A DNA stretch of 64,000 nt from Streptomyces sp. AC558_RSS880 (GCF_019049255.1 NZ_JAGMUJ010000187.1:12564-76563), one strand, 5' to 3'. Counted from the first letter of the stretch, positions 1 to 9,304 are shown. Program-made: numbers and translations. Notes: generated by a model from the sequence alone, not told the origin.

Positions 1-1
1 C

Positions 2-509
2 CATGAAGCCCTCACCGGCCTCGGTGAGGACCACCACGTCATCGTTGACGGCACTCCGATCCCCATCGAGCGGATCCGCGCGGACAAGCCGTACTACTCG
101 ATGAAACACCGCAAGCACGGCATGAACGTACAGGTCATCGCCCGCCCCGACGGCACACCGCTGTGGTTCTCCCGCGCGACACCGGGCCGCACCCACGACC
201 TGACCGCGGCCCGGGCCCACGGCATCGTGCAGGCCTGCCTCACCCGACAGATCCTTGTCCTGGCCGACCGCGCCTATCAGGGGGCCGACGCCACCGTCCG
301 CACCCCGTACTACCTACCGTCACAGCGAACAGCCCGAGCACTACCAGCAGTTCAACCGCGACCACGCCCGCCTCAGGACACCCGGTGAACGAGCCTCCGC
401 CCAACTCAAGTCCTGGCACATCATGCGCAGAGCACGCTGCTCGACCCGACACATCAGCCGCACCGTCCAAGCCATCCACACCCTACTGACCTGCGACTAT
501 TCAGGATGA
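2..509 (+). pseudogene. IS5-type (DDE_Tnp_4) transposase, 5'-truncated by the window edge and frameshifted
   Basis: The reading frame enters from the window edge and encodes a DDE transposase core: a VDGT motif near base 45, then PYYS, KHGMNVQVIA, and ADRAYQGA near base 265, which carries the second acidic residue. Around base 310 the homology jumps to another frame, where the C-terminal part continues (RTPGERASAQLKSW, then a tail ending at 509). One base too many between the TPYY and RHSEQ segments explains this. The family is known for IS5-like insertion sequences. The frameshift makes it inactive unless programmed shifting occurs, and no slippery run is obvious. Terminal repeats are not visible because the left end is outside the window. 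Confidence 0.85.
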
Positions 510-686
510 AAGAGGCTCAGTTGTGGGCGGTGGCCGCGTTGGCGTCGGGTCAGACTCGAGAGGATGTTGCGGAGGTGTTCCAGGTCTCGCTCAAGTCGGT
601 GGACAACTGGTGGGCGAAGTGGGTGGCCGACGGGCGCGAAGCGCTGGTGGCCAAGCCGCGCGGGCGTCGGGTCGGTGAGCATCAAA
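506..686 (+). pseudogene. IS630-type transposase, N-terminal HTH fragment
   Basis: The first 60 residues (MKEAQLWAVAALASG, then VSLKSVDNWWAKW and RGRRVGEHQ) match the helix-turn-helix head of IS630-family transposases. The homology stops at GEHQ, about base 685, and the DDE catalytic part is missing. The next bases belong to a different gene remnant. The ATG overlaps the end of the IS5-type fragment, so the two insertion remnants are abutted. Only the DNA-binding head is left and no activity is expected. Confidence 0.75.
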
Positions 687-1028
687 GCCTGGACGCGTCT
701 GGCCGGTGTCCACGACGGTGAAGCACATACCCTCAGCCTCTTCGTGAACGGGAAGCGTCAGGGCGATCCCGTGCCGGTACCGGGGGCGGGGCGGGGCGGG
801 GCGGCCGTGGTGGACGGCAACTTCCAGATCGGCCGCGCGGGCAGCAGCAACATCCCGCTTTTCACCGGCGTCCCGGACGCCATTGGGGATACCATCCCCG
901 ACATCTGGACCACCCGGTCCGACGGTTCGGTGCGCTTTCGCTCCGGCAGCAGGACCGCGCTCTCGGGTCCCGGTACGGAGATCGCCGGTTCCACGGCCTA
1001 CTGGAAGACCCGCATCGCCGTCGGCTGA
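687..1028 (+). pseudogene. LamG/concanavalin-like domain protein, C-terminal remnant
   Basis: In the frame open to 1028 the sequence reads WTRLAGVHDGEAHTLSLFVNGKRQG, split over two beta strands (bases about 696-770). This is the usual signature of a LamG jelly-roll repeat, which binds carbohydrate or ligand in secreted proteins. It then continues to a short tail ending VG. There is no start codon or signal peptide of its own. The frame upstream is IS630 DNA, so the 5' part of the gene was replaced by the insertion remnant. Probably once an extracellular protein. Confidence 0.6.
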
Positions 1029-1066
1029 CAACGAGCGGAAGAGCCGCTCGCCCCAGGAAGAGGAAC

Positions 1067-1771
1067 ATGAGGACGAAAGCAGCCGTTGCCGCGCTGATTG
1101 TGCTGACGGGTGGCGTCACCGTGGGCTGCGCGGATGCCGATGGCGCCGCCGACACCCGCTCCGCTGAGCAACTGCTCGACGAAGCCGATCGCACCATGAG
1201 GGCGCTCACGTCCGTGACCATCGCGACGGACACGGAGACCGGCCTCGGCAACGGCCGCTCCAGCCGTCTGCGGACCGACCTCAAGAGCCGGTGCACGTAC
1301 ACGTCGACCGAGACGACCGGATCGGAACTGGAGCAGATCCGGATCGGTGAGACGGACTACATCCACGGCAACGAGGTTTATTTCGAGATGTGGGGGCGGG
1401 AGACGGTCCCCGCGATGCGGCAGAAGCCCTGGCTGAAGAGCCCGGTCAACTCGGCGAGGGGAGCGGACTCCCTGGCCGACTGCGCATGGCCGTACTCCTC
1501 GTACGGCAAGGCCACCAAGGGCGAACCCACCGAGATCGACGGCAAGCCGGTGATTGCCGTCGAGACGCCGAACGAGGACTTCGGCGACGGCACCGACACC
1601 TACTACATCGCAGCCGAAGGCAAGCCGTACCTCCTGAAGATCGTTTACGTGGGCAGCCACCACCGGGCCACCACCGAGTTCAGCGGTTTCAACGAGCCCC
1701 TGAGCATCCGGCCCCCGGCGGCGGTCGACGTCCTGGATCTGAGCAGCCTGCCGCAGGGCGGCTCCGACTAG
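1067..1771 (+). CDS. putative secreted lipoprotein
   Basis: A 234-residue protein starting at an ATG behind GGAAGAGGAA. Residues 1-22 form a lipoprotein signal peptide (MRTK, hydrophobic AALIVL segment, then a GCAD lipobox with Cys at about 21). The mature part is hydrophilic and resembles the LppX/LprG-like group of actinobacterial lipoproteins in size and in its TYYIAAEGKPYLLKI segment, but I cannot assign a family firmly. LprG-like proteins carry lipids or glycolipids across the cell envelope; whether this one does is unknown. It stands alone between gene remnants, with no visible operon partner. Confidence 0.75.
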   Translation: MRTKAAVAALIVLTGGVTVGCADADGAADTRSAEQLLDEADRTMRALTSVTIATDTETGLGNGRSSRLRTDLKSRCTYTSTETTGSELEQIRIGETDYIHGNEVYFEMWGRETVPAMRQKPWLKSPVNSARGADSLADCAWPYSSYGKATKGEPTEIDGKPVIAVETPNEDFGDGTDTYYIAAEGKPYLLKIVYVGSHHRATTEFSGFNEPLSIRPPAAVDVLDLSSLPQGGSD

Positions 1772-2126
1772 CGGCCCTGCCGATTGCGGAAGGCGCCATG
1801 GCGGCCCACTCGCCCGCTGGCGACGTACGGTTCTGCCGTCCCAGGCAGCCATCCGCAGGGCGCCTTTTCTCCCGCATCGGCACCGTATGCTGTTTGGCCA
1901 CCTGGGCGGCGGAGGACGACACCGTGCTTCTCGCCGCCGACGGCTCCGACGGCACGGCGTACCCGCGACTGCAGTACCTCCCGCCGGGCCTCGGTGACCG
2001 GTGACAGACAGATCTTCGGCCCGGAAGGACTCACACCCGACTGGCGCCGAATCTCCCACTCAGGTCACGATGCGAGTCACAGGAGTTCCAACATCAGGCT
2101 GACCAGGGGAATATCGAAGGGGCGCG
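1772..2126. other. 355-base stretch without a recognisable gene
   Basis: Open frames exist on both strands but none shows a recognisable domain or a good ribosome site. A GTCACA at about 2076 is not followed by the GGTC box seen at other sites. Probably degraded intergenic DNA between the lipoprotein gene and the metallo-beta-lactamase remnant. Confidence 0.5.
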
Positions 2127-2513
2127 GTGGAGTCGCTGTGGACCGAAAGAACCAAGAACGACTTCTGGTCCGACATCCACATGACGCCCGAGGAAGGCGT
2201 CCGGGCCCATCTCGATCTGCAGGGCGGCGAGGCGGCCGGCGTACTGCTGCCCATCCACTGGGGCACCTTCAACCTGGCGCCGCACGCGTGGGCGGAGCCG
2301 GGGGAGTGGATGGAGGACGTGGCCGGGGAGGCCGGCCAGGCGGTGGCGTTCCCGAGGCCGGGTGAGCCGTTCGAGCCGGCGGGGAAGGTGCCGGTGGAGG
2401 CGTGGTGGCGGGCGGTGTCCGGTCCGATCGCGCGTCCCTGGCGGCGTCTGCGGGGCGCTGAGGGTGTGGCCGGGACGAGTAAGGGTGATCTCGACCTCGC
2501 CGGTGAGCGGTGA
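2127..2513 (+). pseudogene. MBL-fold (UlaG/NAPE-PLD-like) hydrolase, C-terminal fragment
   Basis: Residues from about 2172 onward read DIHMTPEEGVRAHLDL, then LPIHWGTFNLAPHAW and EPGE. This is the C-terminal metal-site region of the Lactamase_B_2 family that includes N-acylphosphatidylethanolamine phospholipase D-like proteins; the His in IHWGTF is a zinc ligand in that family. The N-terminal half with the HxHxDH motif is absent and no homologous sequence precedes it. It is a truncated remnant and cannot make a complete active site. A short ORF could still be translated from the ATG at 2127. Confidence 0.7.
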
Positions 2514-2801
2514 GGTCGGTCGGGGACGAGCTGGGGGGAGACGGTCCGGCTGCCGGAGCGTCTCCCGGCTGAGGCGCGTGACGGTGTGGTTCGGGCCTTG
2601 GACGGGGCGCCCAGGGTGGAGCGTCAAGCTCCTGCCCAGCGATTCGGGCCGTTGCCGTCCTTGGAAGGTCCATCTCGGGTTGTCGTCCGAACACGCATCG
2701 TGGAGCGCGGCTATTTCTGTGGCCTCAGTGGTCATGTTCTGCCCTTGTGAGCCTGGACGGTGGGACCACGCTGGTGGTGTTGGCGGTGGTAGTCGCTGTT
2801 G

Positions 2802-3155
2802 TCAGGAAGGGTGGAGTTCGACAACGACGCGATAGCTGGCGGGTTCTGAGGTGATGTGAAGGTTTGGATCGTCGAACATGCGCTGAAGCGATGCATGCCA
2901 CTCGAGGTTTCCGGTGGCTTGGTCGAGCGCGGTGCCCGAGGTCCACTCGGCGACGTGGACAAAACGAGTCTCGGGGGCGTCGGCGAGGGGGCGGTGCAGG
3001 CGGGATCGGACGAAGCCGGGCTGGGTCGACATGATCCGGGCGTTCTCCTGGTACACCTCGGCGAAATAGTCGGCTTCGTCCGTCGGCACGGTGTAGCTCT
3101 TGATGACGGTGACCGGGCCGACGACACCGGTCTTCGATTCCAGGGATTGAGTCAT
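2802..3155 (-). CDS. antibiotic biosynthesis monooxygenase (ABM) family protein
   Basis: A 117-residue ABM-type ferredoxin-like fold protein: VTVIKSYTVP strand, an EVYQENARIMSTQPGF helix, a HVAEWTSGTAL strand and a terminal VVVEL strand. Family members are cofactor-free monooxygenases, heme-degrading enzymes or quinol-acting proteins; the substrate here is unknown. The ATG at 3155 is preceded by AAGGTGG. Upstream on the same strand lies CGTCACA, 16 bases, GGAC (3164-3190), a one-mismatch-per-box relative of the recurring promoter signal; it would give an almost leaderless transcript. Confidence 0.8.
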   Translation of the reverse strand: MTQSLESKTGVVGPVTVIKSYTVPTDEADYFAEVYQENARIMSTQPGFVRSRLHRPLADAPETRFVHVAEWTSGTALDQATGNLEWHASLQRMFDDPNLHITSEPASYRVVVELHPS

Positions 3156-3540
3156 GCCACCTTGTCCGGTGACGCCTCGCTCGTGTGACGGACGGTCGAC
3201 CTTCTTTGTCGTAGCGTTACTTTGCAGGGCGCTCCGCGAGGATGTGCCGCCGTGGACAGCCATTCTTCCCGGCTGTACCTGGAAGACCGGATTTTCTGCC
3301 CTTGCCGATGTCGGGCTGACGTCGGCTTCGCCCGTTGGTGGATCGGCCAGTCCGTCCGAGGCGGTGCCGTGTCCCGTAGGGGGCGTGGAGCGGGGTCGAG
3401 GGTGGAATTGTGTAGCCGCGCCCGGCCGGGAGGGGTTGGACTTGGTGAACGGCCCTGAAGCTGGGGCCGGTTCAGGCCGTGCACCGATAGGATGCCTGGA
3501 CGAAGGCATGGCGGAGCGGTGATTTCCGGCGAAGGCGGAC
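3156..3540. other. 385-base divergent intergenic region
   Basis: Lies between the leftward ABM gene and the rightward LAL regulator. It holds the weak CGTCACA-N16-GGAC site for the ABM gene at 3164-3190. No other gene or clear -10/-35 pair was recognised; the frames running through it have no ribosome site or known motif. Confidence 0.5.
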
Positions 3541-6306
3541 GTGATGTCTGATATCCCGCCGTTGCGGGGGCGACACAACGAGTTGGCGGAACTGGAAACG
3601 CTGGTGAGCCATGCCCGCGTCGGCCGCAGTGGGGCGCTGGTCGTCTGTGGCGAGGCAGGTGTCGGCAAGACGGCGCTCATGGACCACATCACCGCACGGG
3701 CCGCGGCGAACGTCCGCACCGAGCGCATCGTCGCCTCCCAGTCCGAGATGGAACTCGCCTACGCCGGCCTCCAGCAGCTCTGCGGGCACATGATGGGTTC
3801 GGTCACCCGGCTGCCGGCCCCGCAGCAGGAGGCGATCGAGGTGGCGTTCGGGCTGCGCAGCGCCGCCACACCGAGCCCGTTCCTCGTGGGGCTTGCCTTG
3901 CTGGGGCTGCTCACCGAGGCCGCGGAGGACCGGGCACTGCTGTGCGTCGTCGACGACGCACAGTGGCTCGACCAGGCGTCGGCGCGTGCCCTCGCGTTCG
4001 CCGCCCGCCGTTTGGACGCGGAGGGCATCGCCCTGATGCTCGTCATGCGCCAGGCCGACGAGGTCTTCGCGGGCCTGACGCACTTGGTCGTCGAAGGGCT
4101 GGGCCACGAGGACGCGTGCGAACTGTTGCGCCTGGCGGCACCCGGTGGTCTCGACCAGCGGGTGCGCGACCAGTTGATCGCGGAGGCCCGAGGCAACCCG
4201 CTCGCTCTGCGTGAGCTGCCCCGGGCACTGAACCCGGCCCAGGCCGCCGGCGGCTTCGCCCTGACCGGTTCCCTGCCGCTGGAGAACCGCATCGAGCAGA
4301 GCCTGGTGGCGCAGCTTGCGCCGCTGCCCGCACCGGCGCGCCTTCTGCTGCTGCTGGCGGCCGCCGAGCCCACCGGCGATCCCGGACTGCTGTGGCGGGC
4401 GAGTGCGGTACTCGGGCTGGGGCCGGAAGCCTTCGACGCTGCCAAGGACGCCGAGGCGTTCGTCGTCGGCACCCGCGTCAGCTTCCGTCATCCGCTGGTG
4501 CGGTCGGCCGTGTACCGGGCGGCGTCACCGGAGGACCGACGCCGCGTCCACGCCGCCCTGGCGGACGTCACCAGCGCCGAGCACGACCCGGACCGCCGGG
4601 CCTGGCACCGGGCCAGCGCGACGCTGCGCCCTGACGAGGAGGTCGCCGCCGATCTGGAGCGGTCCGCGGTGCGCGCACGAACGCGCGGCGGCGCGGCCGC
4701 CGCGGGCGCGTTCCTGGAGCGGGCGGCGGAGCTCACACCTTCGCCGTTCCACCGCGGGCAGCGGCTGATCGCAGCCGCCGAGGCCAAGCACGACGCGGGT
4801 GCGTCGGCCGCGGCCCTGCGCCTGCTCGAGTCCGCCCGAGCCCTTCCCCTCACCGCGTTGCAGGAGGCACTCGTCGTGCGGTTGCACGCCAGGGCCGGAT
4901 ACGCGCTGCGGCGTGATCGCAGCGGGGTGCAGCACCTGCTCGCCGCGGCGCAGGGACTCGAAGGGCTCGACCCGGTACTCGCTCGCGACACCTACATCGA
5001 AGCACTGGCAGCCGCGACCTATGGCGGCAGGCTCGGCGACGCCGAACAGGTGGCCGCCGTCGCGAACGCGATCCTCGGGGCGACGCCCGCCGCTGAGGAG
5101 ACCGACCGGGCACGGGACCTGATCCTGCGCGGCCAGGCCCTGCTCGCCACCGAGGGGCAGGAGGCCGCGATCGACACCCTGCGACGGGCGCAGCGTGCGT
5201 TCCTCGAGCAGGCACCGGACTTCCTCGAGCTGCACTGGATGTGGTTCGCCTCCCGTGCCGCCCAGGACCTGTGGGACCCTGCCGGGCTTCGCGCGCTCGC
5301 CCACCGGCAGGTCGAGCTCGCCCGCGCCGAAGGCGTCGTCACAGTACTGCCGATCGCCTTGAGCCTGCTGATGCTGGTGCAGATGGTCGACGGCGACCTG
5401 GACGGGGCGGAAGCCTCCTGCGACGAGATCGACGCCATCAAGGAGGTCACCGGGAATCCGCTGCCGCGGTACGGACGGCTCCTCCTCGCGGCGTACCGGG
5501 GGCAGGTCGGCGAGGCGGAGCGTTGGGCGGAGCGCATCCGGGCCGACGGGCACGCGCGTGGCGAGGGCCACGCGCTGAGCGCGGCCAACTTCTCCGAGGC
5601 GGTCCTCTACAACGGCCTGGGCCGCTTCGCCGAGGCGGTGGCCTGCGGCCGCCGCGAGCTGCCGTACACCCACGAACTGAACCTCGCGATGCGCACGCTG
5701 CTCGAACTGGTGGAGGCGGCCACGCATACCGGTGAACTCGCGCTCGCCGAGCAGGCGTTCGAGCAATTGGCGGGCGTCACACGGCCGGTGGGGACCACCT
5801 ACGCGTTGGCCGTGCTGGCGATGGCAGAGGCGCAGCTGCGTGCGGGTGACGAGGCGGAGGCCCTGTACCGGGATGCGATCAAGCGCTTCGAGCACGAGCG
5901 GATGCCGATCTGGGTGGGGCGTTGCCGTTTGCTGTACGGCGAGGCGCTCAACCGCCGGGGCCGGCACACCGACGCGCGCGAACAGCTCCGCGTCGCGCAC
6001 GAGGTACTGACAGCCTGTGGCCTGAACGGCTTTGCCCAACGCGCCGCGGACGAGCTGCGCGCGAGCGGTGAGACCTTGCGGGTCCGCGTGCGGGGATCGG
6101 CGGCGCAGCTCACCGATCAGGAACTCAACGTGGCGCGCCTGGCGCGCGAAGGGCTGACGAACCGGGACATCGGCGCCCGCCTGTTCATCAGCGCGCACAC
6201 CGTCGAGTACCACCTGCGCAAGGTCTTCGCGAAGCTCGGTATCAAGCGGCGGACCGAGTTGAAGCCCGCCCTGGCTGAACTCACCCGGACTCCGACGAGA
6301 ACCTGA
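3541..6306 (+). CDS. LAL-family transcriptional regulator (ATPase plus LuxR HTH), copy 1
   Basis: A 921-residue cytoplasmic regulator of the LAL (large ATP-binding LuxR/MalT-like) class. Residues 37-44 carry the Walker A motif GEAGVGKT and about 134-144 the Walker B stretch LLCVVDDAQW. The long middle is Ala/Leu/Glu-rich and TPR-like. The C-terminus (about 858-915) is a LuxR HTH with LTNRDIGARLF and HTVEYHLRKVF. LAL proteins couple an inducer and ATP to promoter activation, often for secondary metabolism or sugar use; the target here is unknown. The start is GTG 3541 or, equally well, ATG 3544 behind GAAGG. It is one of five paralogues in the window and the most divergent at its Walker A. Confidence 0.93.
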   Translation: MMSDIPPLRGRHNELAELETLVSHARVGRSGALVVCGEAGVGKTALMDHITARAAANVRTERIVASQSEMELAYAGLQQLCGHMMGSVTRLPAPQQEAIEVAFGLRSAATPSPFLVGLALLGLLTEAAEDRALLCVVDDAQWLDQASARALAFAARRLDAEGIALMLVMRQADEVFAGLTHLVVEGLGHEDACELLRLAAPGGLDQRVRDQLIAEARGNPLALRELPRALNPAQAAGGFALTGSLPLENRIEQSLVAQLAPLPAPARLLLLLAAAEPTGDPGLLWRASAVLGLGPEAFDAAKDAEAFVVGTRVSFRHPLVRSAVYRAASPEDRRRVHAALADVTSAEHDPDRRAWHRASATLRPDEEVAADLERSAVRARTRGGAAAAGAFLERAAELTPSPFHRGQRLIAAAEAKHDAGASAAALRLLESARALPLTALQEALVVRLHARAGYALRRDRSGVQHLLAAAQGLEGLDPVLARDTYIEALAAATYGGRLGDAEQVAAVANAILGATPAAEETDRARDLILRGQALLATEGQEAAIDTLRRAQRAFLEQAPDFLELHWMWFASRAAQDLWDPAGLRALAHRQVELARAEGVVTVLPIALSLLMLVQMVDGDLDGAEASCDEIDAIKEVTGNPLPRYGRLLLAAYRGQVGEAERWAERIRADGHARGEGHALSAANFSEAVLYNGLGRFAEAVACGRRELPYTHELNLAMRTLLELVEAATHTGELALAEQAFEQLAGVTRPVGTTYALAVLAMAEAQLRAGDEAEALYRDAIKRFEHERMPIWVGRCRLLYGEALNRRGRHTDAREQLRVAHEVLTACGLNGFAQRAADELRASGETLRVRVRGSAAQLTDQELNVARLAREGLTNRDIGARLFISAHTVEYHLRKVFAKLGIKRRTELKPALAELTRTPTRT

Positions 6307-6726
6307 ACGACAAGGAGCCGGGCACCCCGCCCCGCTTCCAAGTGCCTTGACGGACACCGGCCAGAGGCGGAGTACGGGCGCTCCACCACGGGCCGGCAGT
6401 GCCGTCGACCGCCAAGTCGTCAGCGCGGTCCCCTCGTTCGAGACCTTCGGAAGGTTCGCCGGCCGAGGAGGCGGGCCGGTACCCGCCGGCTCTTCAACGG
6501 GAGGAAACGGCCTCCGACAACCGCGGGTGCGTCGCAAGGAGAATCACAACGAGTGATGACACTGTTATGAGAGTCGTCAGGAGTGGGCGGTCGGGGACCT
6601 GTCCTCCGCTCTCTCGAGCGAGAGATACGAGGGCGTGTGACACTTTCTGGCGCTGCCCGGACGCCGACACCACGCGGGCTCCCGCCCCGTGGGCCCGACC
6701 TGGCACACCTATGGCTGGAGCACACC
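6307..6726. other. 420-base gap after LAL copy 1
   Basis: No gene was recognised. A GTGTGACAC palindrome lies at about 6635-6643 without a GGTC box at the right distance on either strand. A small inverted pair ATCAC/GTGAT lies near 6543-6556. The GGAG ribosome site of the next gene is at its right end. Confidence 0.45.
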
Positions 6727-7071
6727 GTGGATGCGAAGGACGAAGCCGAGCGCGGCCTGACAGTCATACAGGACTACCTGTACTGGGAATCCCATCGCCG
6801 GGCCGCGCATCACCGTGCTGCGGACTTGGCCGCGCGTGTGCCCGGACTCAGTGAAGAGCAGAAGACCGACCTCGAGTGGTGGTATGTCGAGGAACAGATC
6901 AGGATCTCCCGAACCATCGCGCATCACCTCACCGATCAGATCGCCATGGTGGAAGCGCGACACACGAGACGCTACGCGCGACTGCGCCGGGCCGCCCGCG
7001 TCGCGCTGGCCCTTCTCACGGCGACCGTGGTCGCTCTGCTCGTCTCCTTCGTCCTGGTGACCGCAGGCTGA
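6727..7071 (+). CDS. small membrane protein, LAL-linked paralogue A
   Basis: I choose the GTG at 6727 because GGAG sits seven bases before it and because the protein then lines up end to end with the one at 46120. The product is 114 residues: a charged helical part (DYLYWESHRRAA, then LEWWYVEEQIRI) and one C-terminal membrane span (about residues 91-111, ALLTATVVALLVSF). It is probably anchored in the membrane with the N-terminal part in the cytoplasm. The function is not known. It lies 420 bases after a LAL regulator gene; its paralogue lies 305 bases before another, which suggests a link with LAL signalling. Confidence 0.7.
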   Translation: MDAKDEAERGLTVIQDYLYWESHRRAAHHRAADLAARVPGLSEEQKTDLEWWYVEEQIRISRTIAHHLTDQIAMVEARHTRRYARLRRAARVALALLTATVVALLVSFVLVTAG

Positions 7072-7099
7072 GCAGCCGGACCCCACCATCCGCGCCGGC

Positions 7100-7282
7100 T
7101 CATTCCGTCGCTTCGAGCCTGAGCAGCGACGTGCGCAACGCACTCACGACGACGACCCGCTCCTCGGCGCTCAGCACGGACAGCAGTTGACGCTCCACCG
7201 CGAGACGGCTCTCCAGGTGGCGGTCGAACTCCTCCCGCCCCTGAGCCGTCAGAGTGACCAGCGAGCGCCGCCGACGTCATGA
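7100..7282 (-). pseudogene. MarR-family regulator, C-terminal remnant
   Basis: On the minus strand, the frame ending at the TGA complementary to 7100-7102 reads RRSLVTLTAQGREEF, then LSAEERVVVVSALRTSL. This is the wing and dimerisation helix end of a MarR regulator. An in-frame stop lies only a few codons upstream, where homology ends, so the DNA-recognition helix and N-terminus are missing. It is not a functional gene. Confidence 0.7.
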
Positions 7283-7285
7283 CGT
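7274..7285. repeat. 12-base perfect palindrome at the MarR break point
   Basis: ACGTCATGACGT reads the same on both strands and lies exactly where homology to MarR stops. It could be a protein-binding site or a trace of the rearrangement that cut the gene. Confidence 0.4.
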
Positions 7286-7520
7286 TGTTACGGACGACCG
7301 TCATGAAGAGCCAGTGACGATGCCAGAACGTGTGAAAAGTGCGGTAGGATAAACACAGTGTTCCGGGCGCCGGGTTGGACATCCCACACGAGGTGCCGGG
7401 AATGCCGCCCGCTACTCAGAGCCTGGCGGGTGCGGTGTGCCCCGGACGCCGATCGATCCCCCGAGAGCCGGCGTCCGGGGTCACCTGTCGTTCGCCGACG
7501 GGAGGTGGTCAGCGCCAGGA

Positions 7521-8006
7521 TCAGGAGGCGCGGTAGAGACCTCGACCGGCGCGCCGGATTCGAGAGGCGCCGACGAGACGGTCGAGCGTGCTGCGAACAG
7601 CGTTGATGCTGCCGCTGTCGGTGGCACGCCCCAACGCCACCGCTACGTCGCGGGCGCGCACATCCGTATCACCGACCTGTGCGAAGTAGTCCATGATCTG
7701 TTCGGTCAGCTTGCCGTACTTTCGCTCCAGGGTGACAGTCGGGAGCGTGTCCGCCTCGGCCTCAGCCGGCCTTGCGGCACGGTGCCGACCTGTGTCGACG
7801 GCATTCGCGGCGGCTCTTCCCTCTGTTGAGGCCGCCATCATGACCTCAAGGGCTCCCAGCGCCCGTTGAACGGTGTCGAGATGGGCGACGACGGCAGCGA
7901 GTTCCCTCTCCAGCGCCTGCTTCTGCAGCTCCAGACGACTGAGATCCTCTTGGAGGCTCCCAGCCGTGACCTCGATGTCGTGCGCCGCGCGAGATGCCGG
8001 AACCAT
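7521..8006 (-). CDS. coiled-coil plus winged-helix protein, copy 1
   Basis: A 161-residue protein of unknown function. Residues about 10-55 form a heptad-rich coiled coil (LQEDLSRLELQKQALERELA). A variable linker follows, then a compact C-terminal domain (KYGKLTEQIMDYFAQ, VRARDVAVALG, VRSTLDRLV, RRAGRGLYR) that reads like a winged helix ending in a beta hairpin. It is clearly paralogous to the protein at 12688, with about the same domain order. The start ATG follows GAGGAAA. It lies downstream of and parallel to an ECF sigma gene, so a role in regulation is likely but not shown. Confidence 0.8.
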   Translation of the reverse strand: MVPASRAAHDIEVTAGSLQEDLSRLELQKQALERELAAVVAHLDTVQRALGALEVMMAASTEGRAAANAVDTGRHRAARPAEAEADTLPTVTLERKYGKLTEQIMDYFAQVGDTDVRARDVAVALGRATDSGSINAVRSTLDRLVGASRIRRAGRGLYRAS

Positions 8007-8333
8007 GTTTTCCTCTCATCCTCAACCCGTCGTGCCACGCCCTCGCCCAGCTCACCCGGGGTGCCGCTCGACCCGCACGCCGGTATGGGCACTCCGGAAC
8101 ATCATAGGCAACACGCACTCTTCACCACATAGCGCCAGAGGTTCTCCCCGGAAGGTGCTGGAACATCGTCACCGAGGGAATCCCATTGCCGCCGCGGTGA
8201 AGACGCAGTAATGATTCAGCGGAAGCCCGTCAATCAATTGTTGCCACTGTCACACGTAAAGCGCAACGGGCGAGCGCACTCTTCAGTCGGAGCGGTGTGA
8301 CAGCCGGCCGTGGTCGCCCATGTCGGAACCGTC
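8007..8333. other. 327-base gap between a sigma gene and the coiled-coil gene
   Basis: Contains two TGTCACA words, one per strand (about 8250 and 8296-8302). Neither is followed by GGTC or TGTC at 16 bases, so I do not call them promoters of the recurring class. The run around 8205-8260 is less GC-rich than its surroundings. No gene was seen. Confidence 0.5.
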
Positions 8334-9233
8334 TCAGACGCCCTCTGGTCCGTGTCCGTCGGAAGGAAGGCGGGGGCGGTTCCAACTGCGCAGCTTGTCA
8401 GGGTTCAGGACGGCCCACACATGGGTGACGTGATGGTCGGCGATGTCGAAGCTGATGACGGCGGCGACCTGGTCGTTGTGGCGGACGACGATCGCGGTGC
8501 GGCCATTGGCGGAACTGAGATGCAGGGAGGTGTGGGGGCGGGGGGCAAGGAGGGTGAGGAGAGCGCGGGCGACGTGCTGATCACCGTGGACGGGCCTGGT
8601 CAAGGCGCGGATCTTGCCGCCGCCGTCGAAGAACGCGGCGGCCTGCGGAGACAGCAAGGACCGCAGGCGCGGGGCGTCGGTCGTGACGCAGGCCTGCCGG
8701 ACGGCGCGGACGATCCTGTCGTGTTGTCGCGGTGTCGTGGGACGCGCGCGGCTGGTGCGCAGGCTGCGGCGGGCTCGGTCGGCGAGTTCGGCGCATTCGT
8801 GTGGTGACTGACCCACGATGTCGGCGACTGTCTGTGGCGGCATGGCGAAGACGTCGTTGAGGACGAATGCCGCCCGTTCGGCCGGGGAGAGGGAGTCCAG
8901 GGCGTTGAGCAGGACGTCGCTGAGCTCCTCCGTCAGAGCCCGGTCGAAGCCCGTGGTGGTCTCCGTGCCCTTCTGGCCGGAGTGCGGGAGCCGGCGCTCG
9001 GGCACGGACAGGCGCGCCAGGCAGATGGTGCCCGTGCTCTTGGTCAGCCATACACGCGGATCAGCGATGCGTGTCCGCTGGTTGTCGGACAGGGTGTACC
9101 ACCGCCTGTAGGTTTCGGTGACGGCGTCCTCGGCCTCGGGCCCGTTACCCAGCATCCAGTGGGCGACGTCGAGCAGATGCTGTCGCTCGTCCAACAGCTC
9201 CGCGATCGGTGCCGTATCACCGGTCTGACCCAT
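8334..9233 (-). CDS. ECF sigma factor, SigJ-like, with SnoaL-like tail
   Basis: A 299-residue sigma factor. Region 2 is within about residues 10-75 (LLDERQHLLDVAHWMLG, AEDAVTETYRRWY). Region 4 is at about 105-160 (LSPAERAAFVLNDVF, TVADIVGQSPHECAELADRAR). A SnoaL-like domain at about 185-290 ends in the hallmark NPDKLRSWNRPR. In ECF41/SigJ-type factors this tail replaces an anti-sigma factor and controls activity. It is strongly similar to the protein at 14576. The ATG follows GTAGGAGG. A TGTCACA-N16-GGTC site 72 bases upstream suggests autoregulation. Confidence 0.88.
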   Translation of the reverse strand: MGQTGDTAPIAELLDERQHLLDVAHWMLGNGPEAEDAVTETYRRWYTLSDNQRTRIADPRVWLTKSTGTICLARLSVPERRLPHSGQKGTETTTGFDRALTEELSDVLLNALDSLSPAERAAFVLNDVFAMPPQTVADIVGQSPHECAELADRARRSLRTSRARPTTPRQHDRIVRAVRQACVTTDAPRLRSLLSPQAAAFFDGGGKIRALTRPVHGDQHVARALLTLLAPRPHTSLHLSSANGRTAIVVRHNDQVAAVISFDIADHHVTHVWAVLNPDKLRSWNRPRLPSDGHGPEGV

Positions 9234-9304
9234 GAGGCCTCCTACCTCTCACCGGCACCTCGCCTCCACCGTCGCAGTCGGATGGCAGTGCCTCCTGCAG
9301 TGCA

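Noticed and set aside
6635-6643. GTGTGACAC palindrome before the small membrane protein
   Set aside because: No GGTC or TGTC at 16 bases on either strand.
8244-8302. Two TGTCACA words in the gap at 8.2 kb
   Set aside because: Sixteen bases downstream they have CGAG and GTGC, not GGTC or TGTC, so they fail the spacing-plus-box test used for the other sites.
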